A stretch of DNA of 64,000 nucleotides, taken from assembly GCA_010015655.1 (NCBI GenBank), contig ML976727.1, positions 159,641 to 223,640 of the forward strand. Direction: 5' to 3'. Within the stretch, counting starts at the first letter, position 1; each line of letters begins with the position of its first letter. Positions 1-10,962 of this stretch are shown here, in pieces. The notes beneath the pieces were generated by a model that was not told where the DNA came from, searched no databases, and worked only from the letters and a program-made list of their open reading frames with translations. The position numbers and the translations under genes were made by a program. The stretch is from Bimuria novae-zelandiae CBS 107.79. Lineage: Eukaryota > Ascomycota > Dothideomycetes > Pleosporales > Didymosphaeriaceae.

Positions 1-2
1 TT

Positions 3-146
3 CTACTGTCATATTTACCAGCGTTGAATACAAAGTTCAACTTTGGTGACCTCCTCTCACGCACAGGTCGTGAAGACATAGCAAGGACAATGTATACTCT
101 GGCATTGAATGGATACAAAGCTGTCCAAGGGCCTTCTTCAAAGTGA
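3..146 (+). pseudogene. 3' tail of a TPR (NLR-type) gene, cut by the window edge
   Basis: The frame starting at base 3 reads a kinesin-light-chain-type TPR helix pair: FNFGDLLSRTG, then ARTMYTLALNGYKAVQGPSS. This matches the consensus of fungal NB-ARC/TPR proteins (LG.L...G....A..MY..AL.GYE..LGP.H). The frame stops at TGA 144-146, but it continues past it as CKQLKDRLQALQ up to TAA near 208. That continuation looks like the usual C-terminal tail of these proteins, so the TGA may be a CGA-to-TGA nonsense change. The family is known from fungal STAND/NLR proteins; assignment to a whole NLR is inference because the upstream part lies outside the window. Confidence 0.5.
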
Positions 147-1032
147 TGCAAGCAGCTTAAAGATCGACTTCAAGCGTTACAAGTTGCAACTTTAGCGCCG
201 GAGAAGAGTTAAGAGATTGGAGCGACAAAGCCGAGGTCTCTAAAGCGTAAACTAGGAATATAGTCAAAGGTAGAATAGGCCGTAAACGTAAATTTTTTAA
301 AGACTCAAGGTTAGACGGAATGGCGTCTATAAGGTCGATAGGCCTTAACTGCAGAATTTGGAGCCAGCCGACAACTGCCGTCGTCACTCCTACAAGGACA
401 GGATAGCCAAACCAATTCACCACAAGAAGCGAGTAGCTTGCGAAAATTAGGGATAGTGTGCGGACAGATTGTTTATAGCAAACTACTACGGGTGCAGTAA
501 CAAGGCTTGGCCTTCTCTAGGGGAAACTATACAGCTCCGAAACGGCCGCGCTTCCAGAGTATAAATTACGGCTTATGTAACCAGTCTACACTATCTCAAT
601 TTAGAAGCTGTCTTATTGGAAGTACCGCCGAGCGTGGCGTCTATCCCTGAAAATGCTTGCCACAATGGTTTTACATAGCTAATAATATTTAGTATAGTAC
701 ACTGAGATTTGATAAATAATGTAAGAACTTACCTGAGTTCCTTTGGAGGAAAATAGACTTCTTATTGACACTTAAAGCAGCGCAAGTTGTGACGCTACAC
801 AAGAAGTGACCCTAAACATCTGACCAGAAGATGAGGACACGCACGTAATTTATAGTCCACGAGGTGTTTTATATATACACCTATGGCTTGAGCACACGAC
901 GATTACCAACAATTAGATTATACTATCATATGCGCAAACTTGTGGTTACTTAAAGCTGAGGTACCTCGCTTATTTTCCTGCTGGACGGGTTTTTCGAAAC
1001 TACGGGATAAGCTAGGGCATATACAGGTGGTA
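147..1032. other. Intergenic stretch, nothing recognisable
   Basis: Apart from the possible C-terminal continuation of the TPR tail (to about 208), I see no coding frame with recognisable motifs, no RNA gene and no clear repeat. Short frames on the minus strand at 157-423 and 918-1136 resemble no family; the second overlaps the left inverted repeat of the following transposon. Confidence 0.4.
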
Positions 1033-1086
1033 GCATGAATCGATGAGTAGTGGGGCTTAGCGCAAGGGCCATGGAAGTGCATCGAA
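1033..1086. repeat. Left terminal inverted repeat of the mariner element
   Basis: 54 bp, inverted copy of 2229-2282 with a single C/T difference near the inner end. It contains the palindrome ATCGAT. TA lies immediately outside. Confidence 0.85.
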
Positions 1087-1139
1087 CCTGTCACAAATAC
1101 AGCGTATTTTATATACAAATTTAGGACTAGCTTCATGGC

Positions 1140-2168
1140 TCAGAATAGTGTGTGCCCTCCACGAGCTGCGAGGACAGCCTGGCAGCGATCTCTCATATTC
1201 GTACAGTACTTCTGAATCTCACTCAGCGTAAGTCTCTCCCACTCCTCTTGAATATATGTAATCAGCTCTGCCTTCGTCGTTGGGAACCTCTTTTGTACGC
1301 GTGATTTGAGTAGTCTCCACACGTTCTCAATAGGGTTGAGATCGGGAGAGCAAGCTGGCCACCAAAGCAGGCGGATAGCTCGCTCGTGAAGAGCCTGCTT
1401 CGTGGCCTTGGCTGTGTGGGAAGAGGCTTTATCTTGCATGAGGAGGCTGTTGGCTATACCCACACGGAAGATCTCATGCTCCTGCTTGAAGCTCTGGATG
1501 AGAGGGATCACACGCTGGATATAGGAGGCTGAGGTGAAGTTACCCCAGGTCTCTCGGTCCCATACGAGGAGAGGGCCCTTTGAGCCATCTCCACCTATAC
1601 AGGCCCAGACGTGTACGCAGCTAAAGTCCTTGAACTTTGGCACGCAACAGGCCTGGAGATACTTCTCCTCTGGCCTCCGTGTGACGTACACCTTTCCTCT
1701 CCCTACTTGAAACGAGGCCTCGTCAGACCAGATTACTCTATTCCAGATCAATTGAGGCCAGGCTACGCAGATAGCTGCCCACCAGAGTCGATTGTTGATA
1801 TGGATTCGTGTGAGAAGAGGCTTCTCTGTAGCTACACGTTGGTAATAGCCCTCCTTGGCGAAGGCCTTCGTGAGCGTACGTTGATCAAGGTTGATGTTGA
1901 GCTCGTGAGATATCTCTCTCAGAGGCTTGAGCCTCTGCTCGTGAGAGGCTATAGCGTGAGAAATGAGGCGTTGGCGGAGAGGAGTACTCAAGAGAGCAGA
2001 CCTACCGCGCGGCTTTGAGGGAGTAATCTGCTCCTTCGTACACCGGCGTACAGTCTCGTATGGGATTTGGAGCTCTCGGGAGATCCATGTACATGGCCAG
2101 CCAGCAGTATAGTGTAGAGCGTGTATACGGGCGCGTTATTGATAGCTGAGACGATGGTGGATAGCCAT
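1140..2168 (-). pseudogene. Tc1/mariner DDE transposase with one in-frame stop
   Basis: Cut-and-paste transposase, about 342 residues if the stop is ignored. Reading from ATG 2168, ten codons (MAIHHRLSYQ) lead to TAA at 2136-2138, then the frame is open to 1140. The N-terminal part has two helix-turn-helix regions (WISRELQIPYETVRRC, then LREISHELNI). The catalytic core shows WSDEASF (first Asp), LLMQDKASSHTA (second Asp) and CSPDLNPIENVWR (third acidic residue, Glu), the DDE order of the family. The stop would be one C-to-T change from a CAA Gln codon. No ATG close downstream of the stop restores the first HTH, so autonomy is doubtful, although initiation inside the frame cannot be excluded. 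Confidence 0.85.
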
Positions 2169-2228
2169 GCATTGTTAGGCATAGGTGATTCATGAAATAT
2201 ATACTAATTTCTATTGGAGTAAGGAATA

Positions 2229-2282
2229 TTCGATACACTTCCATGGCCCTTGCGCTAAGCCCCACTACTCATCGATTCATGC
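2229..2282. repeat. Right terminal inverted repeat of the mariner element
   Basis: 54 bp, inverted copy of 1033-1086. It abuts the TA at 2283-2284, which also borders the next element. Confidence 0.85.
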
Positions 2283-2284
2283 TA

Positions 2285-3530
2285 CAGTACTAGGACATTA
2301 GTCTGTTGACACCGAAAATTTCAACTTTTTTGACAGTAATTTCAAGGCCTCAATTAAATGCTATTTTAGTACTTTATTTGCCAGCCTCTAGCTTTTATCA
2401 CTGCCTGTATTCTCCTTGGCATAGAATCAATGAGCTTCTTTATAAGACCCTGGGGCAGGGCTCGCCAAGCTTTTTAGGCAGCGTCGATAAATGCGTCTCT
2501 ATTAATCTGCTACCACCCTTAGTCCTCTAATTCTAGATGTAATTTAATTACCTTCTGTTTAAGTGCCCACCAGAGGTGCTTAATTAGATTGAGGTCAGGT
2601 GAGTAAGGAGGGAAATCTAGAACTTTAATATCTATTGCCTCTAGCCAGAGGGCCGTCTTATAGGCAGTATGAATTGGTGCATTATCCATCTGATAGATAG
2701 TATCTTTATCTAATACTAGTAGGAGCCCTTCCTCTAGCGCCTAGATATATGAGCGTGCACTGTAGCCATTCCGTGGAGCTTGTGGATCTCGTTCCATTGC
2801 GATGAGTTCAGATCGACCTTTATACCAGAAGCAGGCCCAGAACATCTGTACTATCCCCTTCTAAATATCCTCCTCTTCAATCTTATCGTGATCCTATTTT
2901 TGGAGTGGCGTCCTAAAGACCTAGATCCTCTTCTTTCCCTTGCCTCGCTCTGCTGAGACCTCATTAGAAAAAGTCACGCTTTTAAAGTTAAAATTCTGTA
3001 TCCGCTAAACCTATTAACGCCTTAATCTTGCATGTGCTAGAGTAAGCTTAGGCCTCTTCTTTACTACCTAGTTTATAATATAGTGTTTCTTAAGCAGCTA
3101 ATAGAGTGTCTTATAATAAACCTATACGCCTGTAACTTTAGCCTTTAGCTATGCATACTTAATTCTAGGGTGCTAGCGAGCAATTTAAAGAAGTAATTAT
3201 TCTTATTAGCGTATAAGCTTCTTTAGCTAACTAGATTAAGGTAAAGATTTAGTTATATTATAGTTATTCTATCGCTTAATTATGTTGTAAATTATCTACC
3301 GTGTGCAGCTAAAACGCGACGCGATTAAAGCTTTTAATTCTCTCACCTCTACTATAGATAATATCCTAGCTCTTTATAATTTACTTAATTTATTATTCCT
3401 CCCTTAATTACTACTAATTTCCCTGCCAAATTCGCGTTGCATTGTGGGTTGGTGGAAGGCTAAAAAGATTGAGGTTGGGTGGGGATGCGCGACGCGGGTC
3501 CGGTGTCAACAGACTAATGTCTTGGCACTG
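2285..3530 (-). mobile_element. RIP-degraded second Tc1/mariner element
   Basis: A 1246-bp element with 30-bp inverted ends (2285-2314 and 3501-3530) beginning CAGT and flanked by TA (2283-2284, 3531-3532). The two ends differ at three positions, all transitions. The minus strand still reads a Tc1-type transposase core around 2550-2690: MDNAPIHTAYKTALWLE (second Asp region), then FPPYSPDLNLIKHLWWALK (third catalytic region, with the expected Glu position changed). The rest is TA-rich with many TAA/TAG stops, consistent with RIP. It is not the same family as its left neighbour, because the ends and the core sequence differ. Confidence 0.75.
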
Positions 3531-3644
3531 TACCACCTGTATAACCCAGACAGGCTTTTATCGGCCCTGCACCGGTCTGACTATTCCTTCGGCACGCCTC
3601 GTAAGGATGTGTACAATGAGCGACTCCACCTGATTCGTCCGCGT

Positions 3645-4151
3645 TAGGGATGTGCCGATACAGGATTTGGTGACTGATACGTGGATATACCCTATCTCGT
3701 ATAATACGGGATATCCCGTATATTAGTAACGTCCTTGGCAGTCCGTTGAAATTCCGAAAAAGCCTAGTTTTACTAGTATAAACTAGACTTTTTTTAGAAT
3801 AATAAGGGGGTTACTAAGAATAATATACTACATATAGTATATATAGGGCTTGGCATACGGTAACTAAATCGCTATCCCTGGATGTACCGTACCAGATACG
3901 TGATATCCGGTAATCCATAAGTGTCACGGTTTATGGCTCTTACCCTATGAGATGGGTACTCCTACCCTCGCTTGGTTGCTACTCACCTTTCTGAGAGTGG
4001 TATACCTGTCTAGGACTAGCGTTGTTTACGCTTGCGTACCTATACCTTCTGTAGCTCCTAGATAGTACAACCTTAGTTCAATCCTTCAATCTTTTCCACT
4101 GCGTACTGTCCGCTCTGCTCACCGCGACAATAAGATACATGCCCATCCCTA
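3645..4151. mobile_element. Possible non-autonomous hAT-like element
   Basis: About 507 bp with ends TAGGGATGTGCCGATAC on the left and, read inverted from the right, TAGGGATGGGCATGTA. This resembles the short GGGATG-type termini of hAT elements. The 8-bp flanks GTCCGCGT (3637-3644) and GTCAGTGT (4152-4159) agree at six of eight positions, which would fit an old target duplication. The interior holds several short inverted motifs (a TATCCCGTAT/ATACGGGATA pair near 3700-3722) and no coding frame. The call rests on the ends only. Confidence 0.4.
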
Positions 4152-4159
4152 GTCAGTGT

Positions 4160-4788
4160 TGACGAGGCTGAAGCTCAGGGGTGGGCTCCCATCGAAGCTG
4201 CTAACTGCAGCTTCGTAAACTTTCAATCTTTTCATTGGCCACTTCGCCTGCCAGGTAAGGTTCGAGGAAGAGCAGGGTGCTTACCCTTTAGATGAGCTTC
4301 ACCCTTTTGAAATCCTTGATGCAGAGCGTGGACAATCGCGCCGGCAAGACCTATGTCAAGCGCGTCCAGAAGCTCCCATCAAGCTGCGGCTTCCCACCAC
4401 CCGACTCTAAGCACAACGCAATGGGGCGTACAGCGACTAACCTTGACCAAGGTTTCCATTCCCTGGGTGAAGTCATTGGAGCGGAGACTTCAATAACAAT
4501 ACGACCACGGTGACTGCAACATTGCTACCAACCACAGAGTTAAATGCTAAGGCATTGAGACCCCTCTGGACTTGGGCACAAGCGTGCCTGCCTGCCCATC
4601 CTTCGGCCACGAGAATCGCATCCGTGACTTCCAACGCTCACCCGCGTCCTTCACCGCAAATGACCTAGGTCTCACACACACATCCACCTGTACAAGCAAG
4701 AGCTCATCCGAACTCCAAGCCTAACCTTGCATCGCACATAAACTTATCAATTGCATACAAACATTAGCGTAACCAACTCCGACCCAAC
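4160..4788. other. Intergenic stretch downstream of the esterase
   Basis: Normal base composition. An open stretch at 4292-4513 (+) has no recognisable motif and I do not call it a gene. The part nearest 4789 probably holds the 3' UTR of the minus-strand esterase. Confidence 0.35.
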
Positions 4789-6480
4789 CTAAATATAAAA
4801 CTCCTCCAAATTCTCCCTCAAAAACTGCGCACTATCGTCCCTAAAATCATCCTTCACGAACGAATTCGCAAGGGCACCAAACTGCTTCAACTGCTTCCCG
4901 CTACTCCACCTCGGCCAATTACTCTGTCCACTCCCCACATTCGGATCTAGATTATACACAAAGCTCAGATAATACGCGCGAATACTCTTCGCGGCGTTAT
5001 TCGGCAGCACGCCGTAGAAGACCTGGAGTAAATCGCTTCCGTGGAAGGTACCCAAGATAGGTGTCCCGTAGTCGTACGTTGCGAGGTACGACCAGCTCGG
5101 GACATCCGGGAAGACGGCGGTCGTGGTTTCGAGGAAGATGCGCCGGGAGAGTGTGAAGGTGATGTCGCCGATGATGGCGGAGATGCGCTTGAATTGAGGG
5201 TACCAGTTGTTGAGGAGGAGGGTGCGGAAGGGGGAGCCGTCTTCGATGGTGGTCTGGTAGGTGGCCACGAGGCCCTGGAGCGTGCTCTTGGGCGCGAAGG
5301 GGAAGAAGATGGTGGAGAGGTATTGGGTGACGTCTTGGGTGGTTGTGAGGTTAGGCGTGAAGAGGCCGAAGAGCGTGCCTTCGTCTTCTTGGTCGCCGAT
5401 TATGAAGGGGACTTTGGTGTATTTGCCGGCGCGGACAAGGGCGTCGGGGGAGGCGGTTAGCGCGGTGCCGTCGGGGCGCGGGAGGTAGGAGAGGGAGACG
5501 GAGTTGTAGGAAAGGATGCCGGGGACATTGTTTACGGCGTTGAGGAAGGTGGTGTAGTCTTTAGAGCGGAGGCAGGCGAGGGTATCGGGGGAGGACGAGC
5601 ATCCGGCGTTACTGACGACGAGGTCGTAGATTTCTTGACCCTTGAGGCCATCGACAGGGTCCGCGGGCACGATGGAACCCGAGTTCATGATACCGCCGCG
5701 GAAAAGCGGTTTTCCCTTGTACGTGTTATCGCCATCGTAGAGCAGCATCTGGTCAGCCACTGAGATAGCTCCCGAAGACTCGCCCCATATTGTGACCTTG
5801 TCAGGGTCGCCGCCAAATGCAGCGATGTTGTCGGCTACCCACTTCAGTCCAAGGCGTTGGTCTAGCAGACCTAGGTTCGCGGAACCGTCTTTCAGTATCT
5901 CCTTGCCAGCCAGGAAACCAAAACCACCGACACGGTAGTTGACCGCTACAAAGACGATAGGCTTGCCTTCCAAAATCGAGCTTGTAACCAAAGAGGAGCC
6001 ATCATACATCTGTGTAGAGCCGAGTTCGAAGCCGCCGCCAAAAATCCAGAACAACACCGGAAGTTTGGAGGCGCTCGTTGTGCCTGCGGGCCGTTGGACG
6101 TTGATGGTTAGGCAATCTTCGCCGGCATTGGTCACTGTTTGGAACAGTGGTGTGTTGAGAATAACTCCCAGGAGGTTGGTCGGGAAGTTACTTTCGTCAA
6201 GGCTGAAGAAGAACTGCGGGCACGCCTTGGGTATTTGTGAGCCATCGACCTTTCCAACCGAGGAAGTAAGAGGCTGAGGTGGTTTGAGACGGAGATTTCC
6301 TGTTGGAGGTTTGGCGAAGGGAATACCATTGAAGGTTTCAACACCTAATACCGACTTGCCGACAACCGTCGCTCCTGGTGAAGGCGCAATGACAGTAGGT
6401 GATGCTCTCTTCTCCAGCGGTTCTGCTGCTGGGGCCGCGATTGCCAGTGGCAGCAAAGAGAGGAGAACAGCAGCCTTCAT
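4789..6480 (-). CDS. Secreted type-B carboxylesterase/lipase
   Basis: 563-residue alpha/beta-hydrolase of the carboxylesterase type-B family (fungal lipases of the Candida rugosa kind belong here), expected to hydrolyse carboxylic esters outside the cell. ATG 6480 is chosen because it begins a good signal peptide ([18 protein letters not shown]) followed by a Kex2-like KR at residues 24-25; upstream in-frame sequence has no such feature. Visible landmarks: [17 protein letters not shown] with a Cys likely paired to Cys87, oxyanion-hole GGG (148-150), nucleophile elbow GESSG with Ser235, an acidic-residue region QEDEGTLF and the catalytic-His region FHGSDL. The frame is uninterrupted and the length is normal for the family. 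The substrate cannot be told from sequence. It stands alone, next to transposon-rich DNA on its 3' side. Confidence 0.92.
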   Translation of the reverse strand: MKAAVLLSLLPLAIAAPAAEPLEKRASPTVIAPSPGATVVGKSVLGVETFNGIPFAKPPTGNLRLKPPQPLTSSVGKVDGSQIPKACPQFFFSLDESNFPTNLLGVILNTPLFQTVTNAGEDCLTINVQRPAGTTSASKLPVLFWIFGGGFELGSTQMYDGSSLVTSSILEGKPIVFVAVNYRVGGFGFLAGKEILKDGSANLGLLDQRLGLKWVADNIAAFGGDPDKVTIWGESSGAISVADQMLLYDGDNTYKGKPLFRGGIMNSGSIVPADPVDGLKGQEIYDLVVSNAGCSSSPDTLACLRSKDYTTFLNAVNNVPGILSYNSVSLSYLPRPDGTALTASPDALVRAGKYTKVPFIIGDQEDEGTLFGLFTPNLTTTQDVTQYLSTIFFPFAPKSTLQGLVATYQTTIEDGSPFRTLLLNNWYPQFKRISAIIGDITFTLSRRIFLETTTAVFPDVPSWSYLATYDYGTPILGTFHGSDLLQVFYGVLPNNAAKSIRAYYLSFVYNLDPNVGSGQSNWPRWSSGKQLKQFGALANSFVKDDFRDDSAQFLRENLEEFYI

Positions 6481-7039
6481 GGTGAAAGAGAGAAAAGGTT
6501 TCACGAGACACCGCAAACTTGACGATCTGCCTGCACCACGTCGCGCTGGATCCACTTGCGGTGAGGCCCTTTTAAGTCTCTCCTCTACCAACAATCACAA
6601 GCTCAGACAGACGGAAGAATGGTCTCCCCGTAGAAAGGCCTCGGTCAATGCACCGAACGGAGTGAAAATGGATCCTACGCGAGCTAGGGGTAGAGAGTAT
6701 GCCCGGTCCCCAGATTTTACGTTCACCGTGGCTTGAAAACGAAGGTAGCGGAAGCGTGATGCCGGTTGCGAGACGCCAAGACATGCTACTCCGAACGGTA
6801 CCTTTCGTATGTATAGGAGCGAATTATGGCTGACAGGCTAGAGCGGCCACTAGGGGTAATGGCTATTCGCGTCCTAGTCGAGATCGTAGCAGCGGGACCA
6901 AGCATAAGACCATGTTGAAGTTGCGGATGATCATGGGGATATTTAGTAGCAGCCCGCACGAATCACATTGCGTACCCCCTACAACTGCCGGAGAAATGCT
7001 GTGCTCATCATGGTTAGCTGCCCAATCCTGCGTTTTGCG

Positions 7040-7095
7040 CCAATACAACAGGCGTTTGCCAATACAACAGGCGTTTGCCAATACAACAGGCGTTT
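7040..7095. repeat. 19-bp tandem repeat, about three copies
   Basis: The unit CCAATACAACAGGCGTTTG starts at 7040, 7059 and 7078 with an exact 19-bp period; the third copy is slightly truncated. The copies are identical where complete, so the expansion is recent. No gene runs through it convincingly. Confidence 0.85.
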
Positions 7096-7785
7096 TTCTG
7101 AATCTGAGCATGCAAATTCGATATTGCATGCACTGCACGATGACCAGAGCGTGCAGTTGAGATAACTGCAGCGTTCGTATATACAAGCCGATGAGGTTTT
7201 GAAGTCGAACAGAATACGATGGTAAAAAATCGCATGATTGGAGCAGCATTTGCGATCAGCGTTGCTCCCTCGTGCGCAGGGATTACTTCGCCAAATTTTA
7301 TGGTCCGGGGTATTATGCGGGGTAGGCGGGCTACGCCTGTCGGCTTTGTTGCTCACCCTCCCACACTGCTGAGGTGGCTTTTGAGGTACAACAAGACCGC
7401 CCGATGTGCCTCGGTATCGTGGAGGATCGCCGTGAGGGAATAAGACAATTTCATGTGCGAAGACGATAAGAAGACAGGCGAGACCAAAGATAGAGTTGTA
7501 ACCAGTGCCTAGTAGTGAGACAGCAATAAACTAACCCGTAGAATGACGACTAGTAAGCAAGAAGAGCTTGTCCGTCGTCTACAACCCTTTCCGAAGCTCG
7601 TAAGAAACCTTTGCATTTGCGAAAATGCGACCCAGCAGCTCTGGCGTGCACGAACCGCATACTTTCGTCTGAAGACGCCGATGCACCAGGAACTATTGAT
7701 TGGAAATATGCTGCCCCTGGGTTCAAGGGTTTGGGTGTAGCGGTACACGTGAGTTGAAAAAATTGTGACACCCAGTAGGTGCCCC

Positions 7786-8482
7786 CTAGGTGTAACTATC
7801 GACCCGAAATAGTATGCACTCCGAGGCTGCGTCCACCGACCGAATATCATTGATTGCGCCGGAAATCGCGGGGGCGTATCGCTCGTAAACCTCGTTAAAC
7901 TGCTTAGCACATGGCCATCGCTCAAATTGCTGCATCTGGATGAGGCCGGTAGCTGCGGTGGGTGAAATTGACCGGTACTTTAATGGAATACCTGTAGCGG
8001 TCTTGGCTGCACCCAACTTTACCAGTCCACGTGAGAAGATGCAGCAGGCACCAGTTTTAGAAATGGCTCGGCCCGAAGGCTTGCTGCTAGTAAAAGCGAA
8101 AAGGCTGGTTCAACTGAGAACGCTTCCTTCTCCAAAGACCGCGTCAGCGAAGATCACCACGGAAATGAAAACTCCCTGGGTATGTGTTTGTGGACTCAGA
8201 CTCCGCCCTAAAGTAGATTGACACTGCCAAGGTGATCCAGGGCATACCAACCATTGCCGCCTGAATTCGATGAGGTCTCGAAAGTTGAACATCGTTGTGC
8301 GCGATCACCAGGACGTGATGTAGCGCGCGCGGGTATGGCCAGTCCATCACGTCACTCCCGGAGATATCATGTGGGTTTGGAAAAGAAGGAATATTCCCAT
8401 ATTTGCTGTACAAGATGTTCTCGCGGTGGAGGTCAACATTGGGACAGCAATTGGCGAACCGAAAACCGCTTACATAAGGCAC
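7786..8482 (-). pseudogene. Possible unrecognised gene remnant
   Basis: The minus strand has two stretches with protein-like composition: one at 8144-8482 (containing VDLHRENILYS and DVMDWPYPRALHHVL) and one at 7786-8016 (containing LIQMQQFERWP and FNEVYERYAPAI). They are in different frames and separated by stops, so if they are one gene it needs introns or is broken. LHRENIL faintly recalls the HRD-like loop of kinase or phosphotransferase folds, but no further motif supports that. Function unknown. Confidence 0.2.
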
Positions 8483-8918
8483 CGGGTACGTGCGCGCTTA
8501 CTCTGTTTAGACTATGACGTAGGGTGAGGAGATCCGTCAAGTCCTCCAAACAAGCCTTGATTGCTCCACAGATTCAGCATTCTAGAACCGCAAGAACAGT
8601 TACGAGATCTCAACAGCCTGGACTAGCGCCTCAAGTTCCGTGTGCAAGCGCGTCCATTGGCACCAAAGCAGGTACAAGACACGGGTTGTTGCCCCGCGGT
8701 GACGTGCGTGTATTCGCAATTCAACCACTACCATTGAACGTGCACAAGAGGAGGCTGGGCGTCCCTTCAACGGTGGCCCCTACGTCATAATTTCAAGGGT
8801 ATACGATACGGCCTCATAACCTCCCTCGCTTTGTCTGCACACCAAACTCTTAGCTTCCTTTGCTATTACACACGACTCGACAGCTTCATACCGAATCCCA
8901 CAAACTTCACTAGCAACC

Positions 8919-10367
8919 ATGGAGACCATCACCAACGTCGTGAACACGGTTTCTGGCACCGTCACCAAGGCCATCTACGGCGACCAGACGGCCAACAACG
9001 AGACAGCAGGCAACGAGCCCGTCTCTGGAGTGCAGGGGAAAGGCACAACGGAAGAGCCGTATGACAAGGGCAACTCGGGTATGCTCTACACATCGCACAC
9101 CTGAATAGCATCATGATACTGATCACTCCGCAGAGGACCCTACTAATGCCACGACCAGCAAAGAGACGGCGGACAAAGAGCCTGTGAGCGGCTTAGTGGG
9201 CAAGGTAACTGAGGGCAAAGTATCTGCTACCGAGCTTTTCGACCAGGGCAACACAGGTACACAACTTTTCAACGATCAAAGTGTGCATGCTAGGATCCTC
9301 TTGCTAACTACTCTGTGTTCAAAGCGGACGCAACCAACACAACCTCCCTCCCCATCCGTGAGAAACCCACCATCCCTACGACCGACGCCTTCAACTCCGC
9401 CACCGCAGCGAACGCCTCGAACGCGGCCCATACCTCCTCTATAACCCCGCAAGAGACCCTCGGCAGCGGCGACGCTGACGCAGCCGACACGAAGAACCTC
9501 TCTGACACACTCTCCAAGACTGAAGCTCCTGAGAGTCTCTCCACCACCGAAGCCCCCAAGAGCTTCTCCAACACGGATGATACCGCGCAGACCCCTCGAG
9601 AGACCCTCGGTGCCGGCGACGCCGACGCAACTGAGACCAAGAACCTCTTCGACACTCTCTCCAAGCCCGAAGCCCCCAAGGGCCTCCCTACCACGGATTT
9701 CTCCGACACGCTCTCCAAAACCGAAGACTCCAAGGACCTCTCTGATACGCTCTCGAAGACGGAAACCCCCAAGGACATCTCCACCACCGATAGCACCGCC
9801 CAAACACCCGGCCTCGCCGGCTTCGGCGACAAGCCCAGCATCGACCCCCTCGACCACACGCAAGCCCCCACAAGCGTCACGGGCCTGAGCAGCGGCTCTT
9901 CCGCGCCCACCGACAGCACAGGCGCAGCCGGCACCTCCAACCTCTCCGAGACGCTCTCCAAGACGGCCGACCCCACGAGCACCGGCACCAGCACCTCCGA
10001 CAAATCCTCCGCGCCCCTCAGCGGCACCGACGCGACCGCGTACAAAGCCCCTGCGCCCTCCACCGACGTGCCCACCACCACGAATAACAAGGGCGACGGC
10101 GGCGTACCCAAGCAAGCTGAGCGTACGTACCAATCTCTGTCCTCCAAGTCTGGTCGGTCCCGCGGGGATAGCATACGGTCTCTTTTGAGCAGAGCTGATT
10201 TGGTTACAGGCGTGGTGGAGAGCACCCACAAGGGCGAGTCGTCGCATGCTACGCCGGCCGAGTTTACAACGGAGGACCAGAAGGCTGAGAGCCCGTCGGG
10301 CGAGAAGGAGAAGGTGTCTAAGATGGAGAAGCTTAAGGAGAAGCTGCATATCCACCATAAGCACTAG
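8919..10367 (+). CDS. Ser/Thr-rich low-complexity hydrophilic protein
   Basis: Unrecognised protein of 412 or 441 residues. Exons: 8919-9078, 9134-9256, 9325-10122 and 10210-10367; the introns 9079-9133 (55 nt) and 9257-9324 (68 nt) have clean GT/AG ends and restore one frame. The N-terminus (METITNVVNTVSGTVTKAIYGD) could form an amphipathic helix. Two related blocks follow (EPVSG..GKGT and EPVSGLVGKVTEGK). The long third exon holds imperfect repeats of the type LSDTLSKTE.PK. The C-terminus is charged and ends KLKEKLHIHHKH. There is no signal peptide or membrane segment. It is probably disordered and resembles fungal hydrophilin or stress-type proteins only in composition. Segment 10123-10209 may be a third intron (87 nt, GTACGT...TACAG) that leaves the frame intact whether removed or kept. 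Confidence 0.75.
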
Positions 10368-10962
10368 ACGGGAGGCGTTTGAGACGATGATCGTCGCGTG
10401 ATATGCGATGGGACGCGCTTGAAACTGATCGTCCTGCGATGCGCGATGCGCGATGTGTGAAGCGAGGGAACGGGTGGACGGTTCATGAGTCCTGATTTCA
10501 TGGTGGGAGTTTTTGATACCTGGGCTTCTCGTGAAAAGCTCACTTAATACTGCATGAATGCAATCACTTGTTAAAGATCACCATATGAATGTACTCGCGT
10601 GACATAACTCGTGGTCATACGCAAATGTCCATCTCAGGTCCCACAGAAAGACTGGTATACAAGCTATCCGACTGTTTCCAAGCAATAGTGCCGAACCTTT
10701 TGTTGTCGCCCCATCTGAGGCAAATCCAGGAGGGACGTCAAAGACACCGCCAAGACAGTATCTCCGATATGCGTCCAGCAGTGCCGTGAAGAACCCAAGT
10801 TACCATGCAACCTACAACCCCAATGACCTGACGTTGGAAAGAATAGGCAGTGGAGTTGACGAAGTCAGCGAGCCTCTCAACGATGCATGTCCGTGCCCAT
10901 GACCACAGCTGATACCAAGCGCCCTTCTGTACTGAGAGTGAGAATCATCAACGTCTCCGCGC
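10368..10962. other. Intergenic stretch between convergent genes
   Basis: This lies between the 3' ends of the plus-strand low-complexity gene and the minus-strand CAP gene. I see no coding frame of note; it presumably holds both 3' UTRs. Confidence 0.35.

Larger units (their letters stand above)
1033..2282 (-). mobile_element. Tc1/mariner-type transposon, nearly intact
   Basis: A 1250-bp element bounded by 54-bp terminal inverted repeats (1033-1086 and 2229-2282) that differ at one position. The ends begin GCATGAATCGATGAG and are flanked by TA on each side (1031-1032 and 2283-2284), as expected for TA-targeting Tc1/mariner elements. It carries one transposase gene on the minus strand. Base composition is normal and the frame is almost clean, so it is much younger than the RIP-mutated element beside it. 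The right TA is also the left TA of the element at 2285-3530. Confidence 0.85.
6595..8918. other. Long intergenic region with one possible gene remnant
   Basis: 2.3 kb without a supportable intact gene. It contains the 19-bp tandem repeat at 7040-7095 and a possible coding remnant on the minus strand at 7786-8482. The remainder gives only short overlapping frames with no motifs. Confidence 0.4.

Noticed and set aside
4292..4513. Plus-strand frame of 73 codons
   Set aside because: No homology-like motif, no signal peptide, no splice support.
6481..6594. Extended N-terminus for the carboxylesterase
   Set aside because: The signal peptide begins at ATG 6480; the upstream 38 codons would bury it.
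6863..7356. Overlapping minus-strand frames of 125-128 codons
   Set aside because: They run through the 19-bp tandem repeat in different frames, which creates open frames by chance; no motif.
9276..10364. Long open frames on the minus strand (up to 362 codons) opposite the Ser/Thr-rich gene
   Set aside because: They are complements of a GC-rich, repetitive coding exon, composed of Gly/Arg/Val repeats with no motif; the plus-strand gene has splice-consistent exons.
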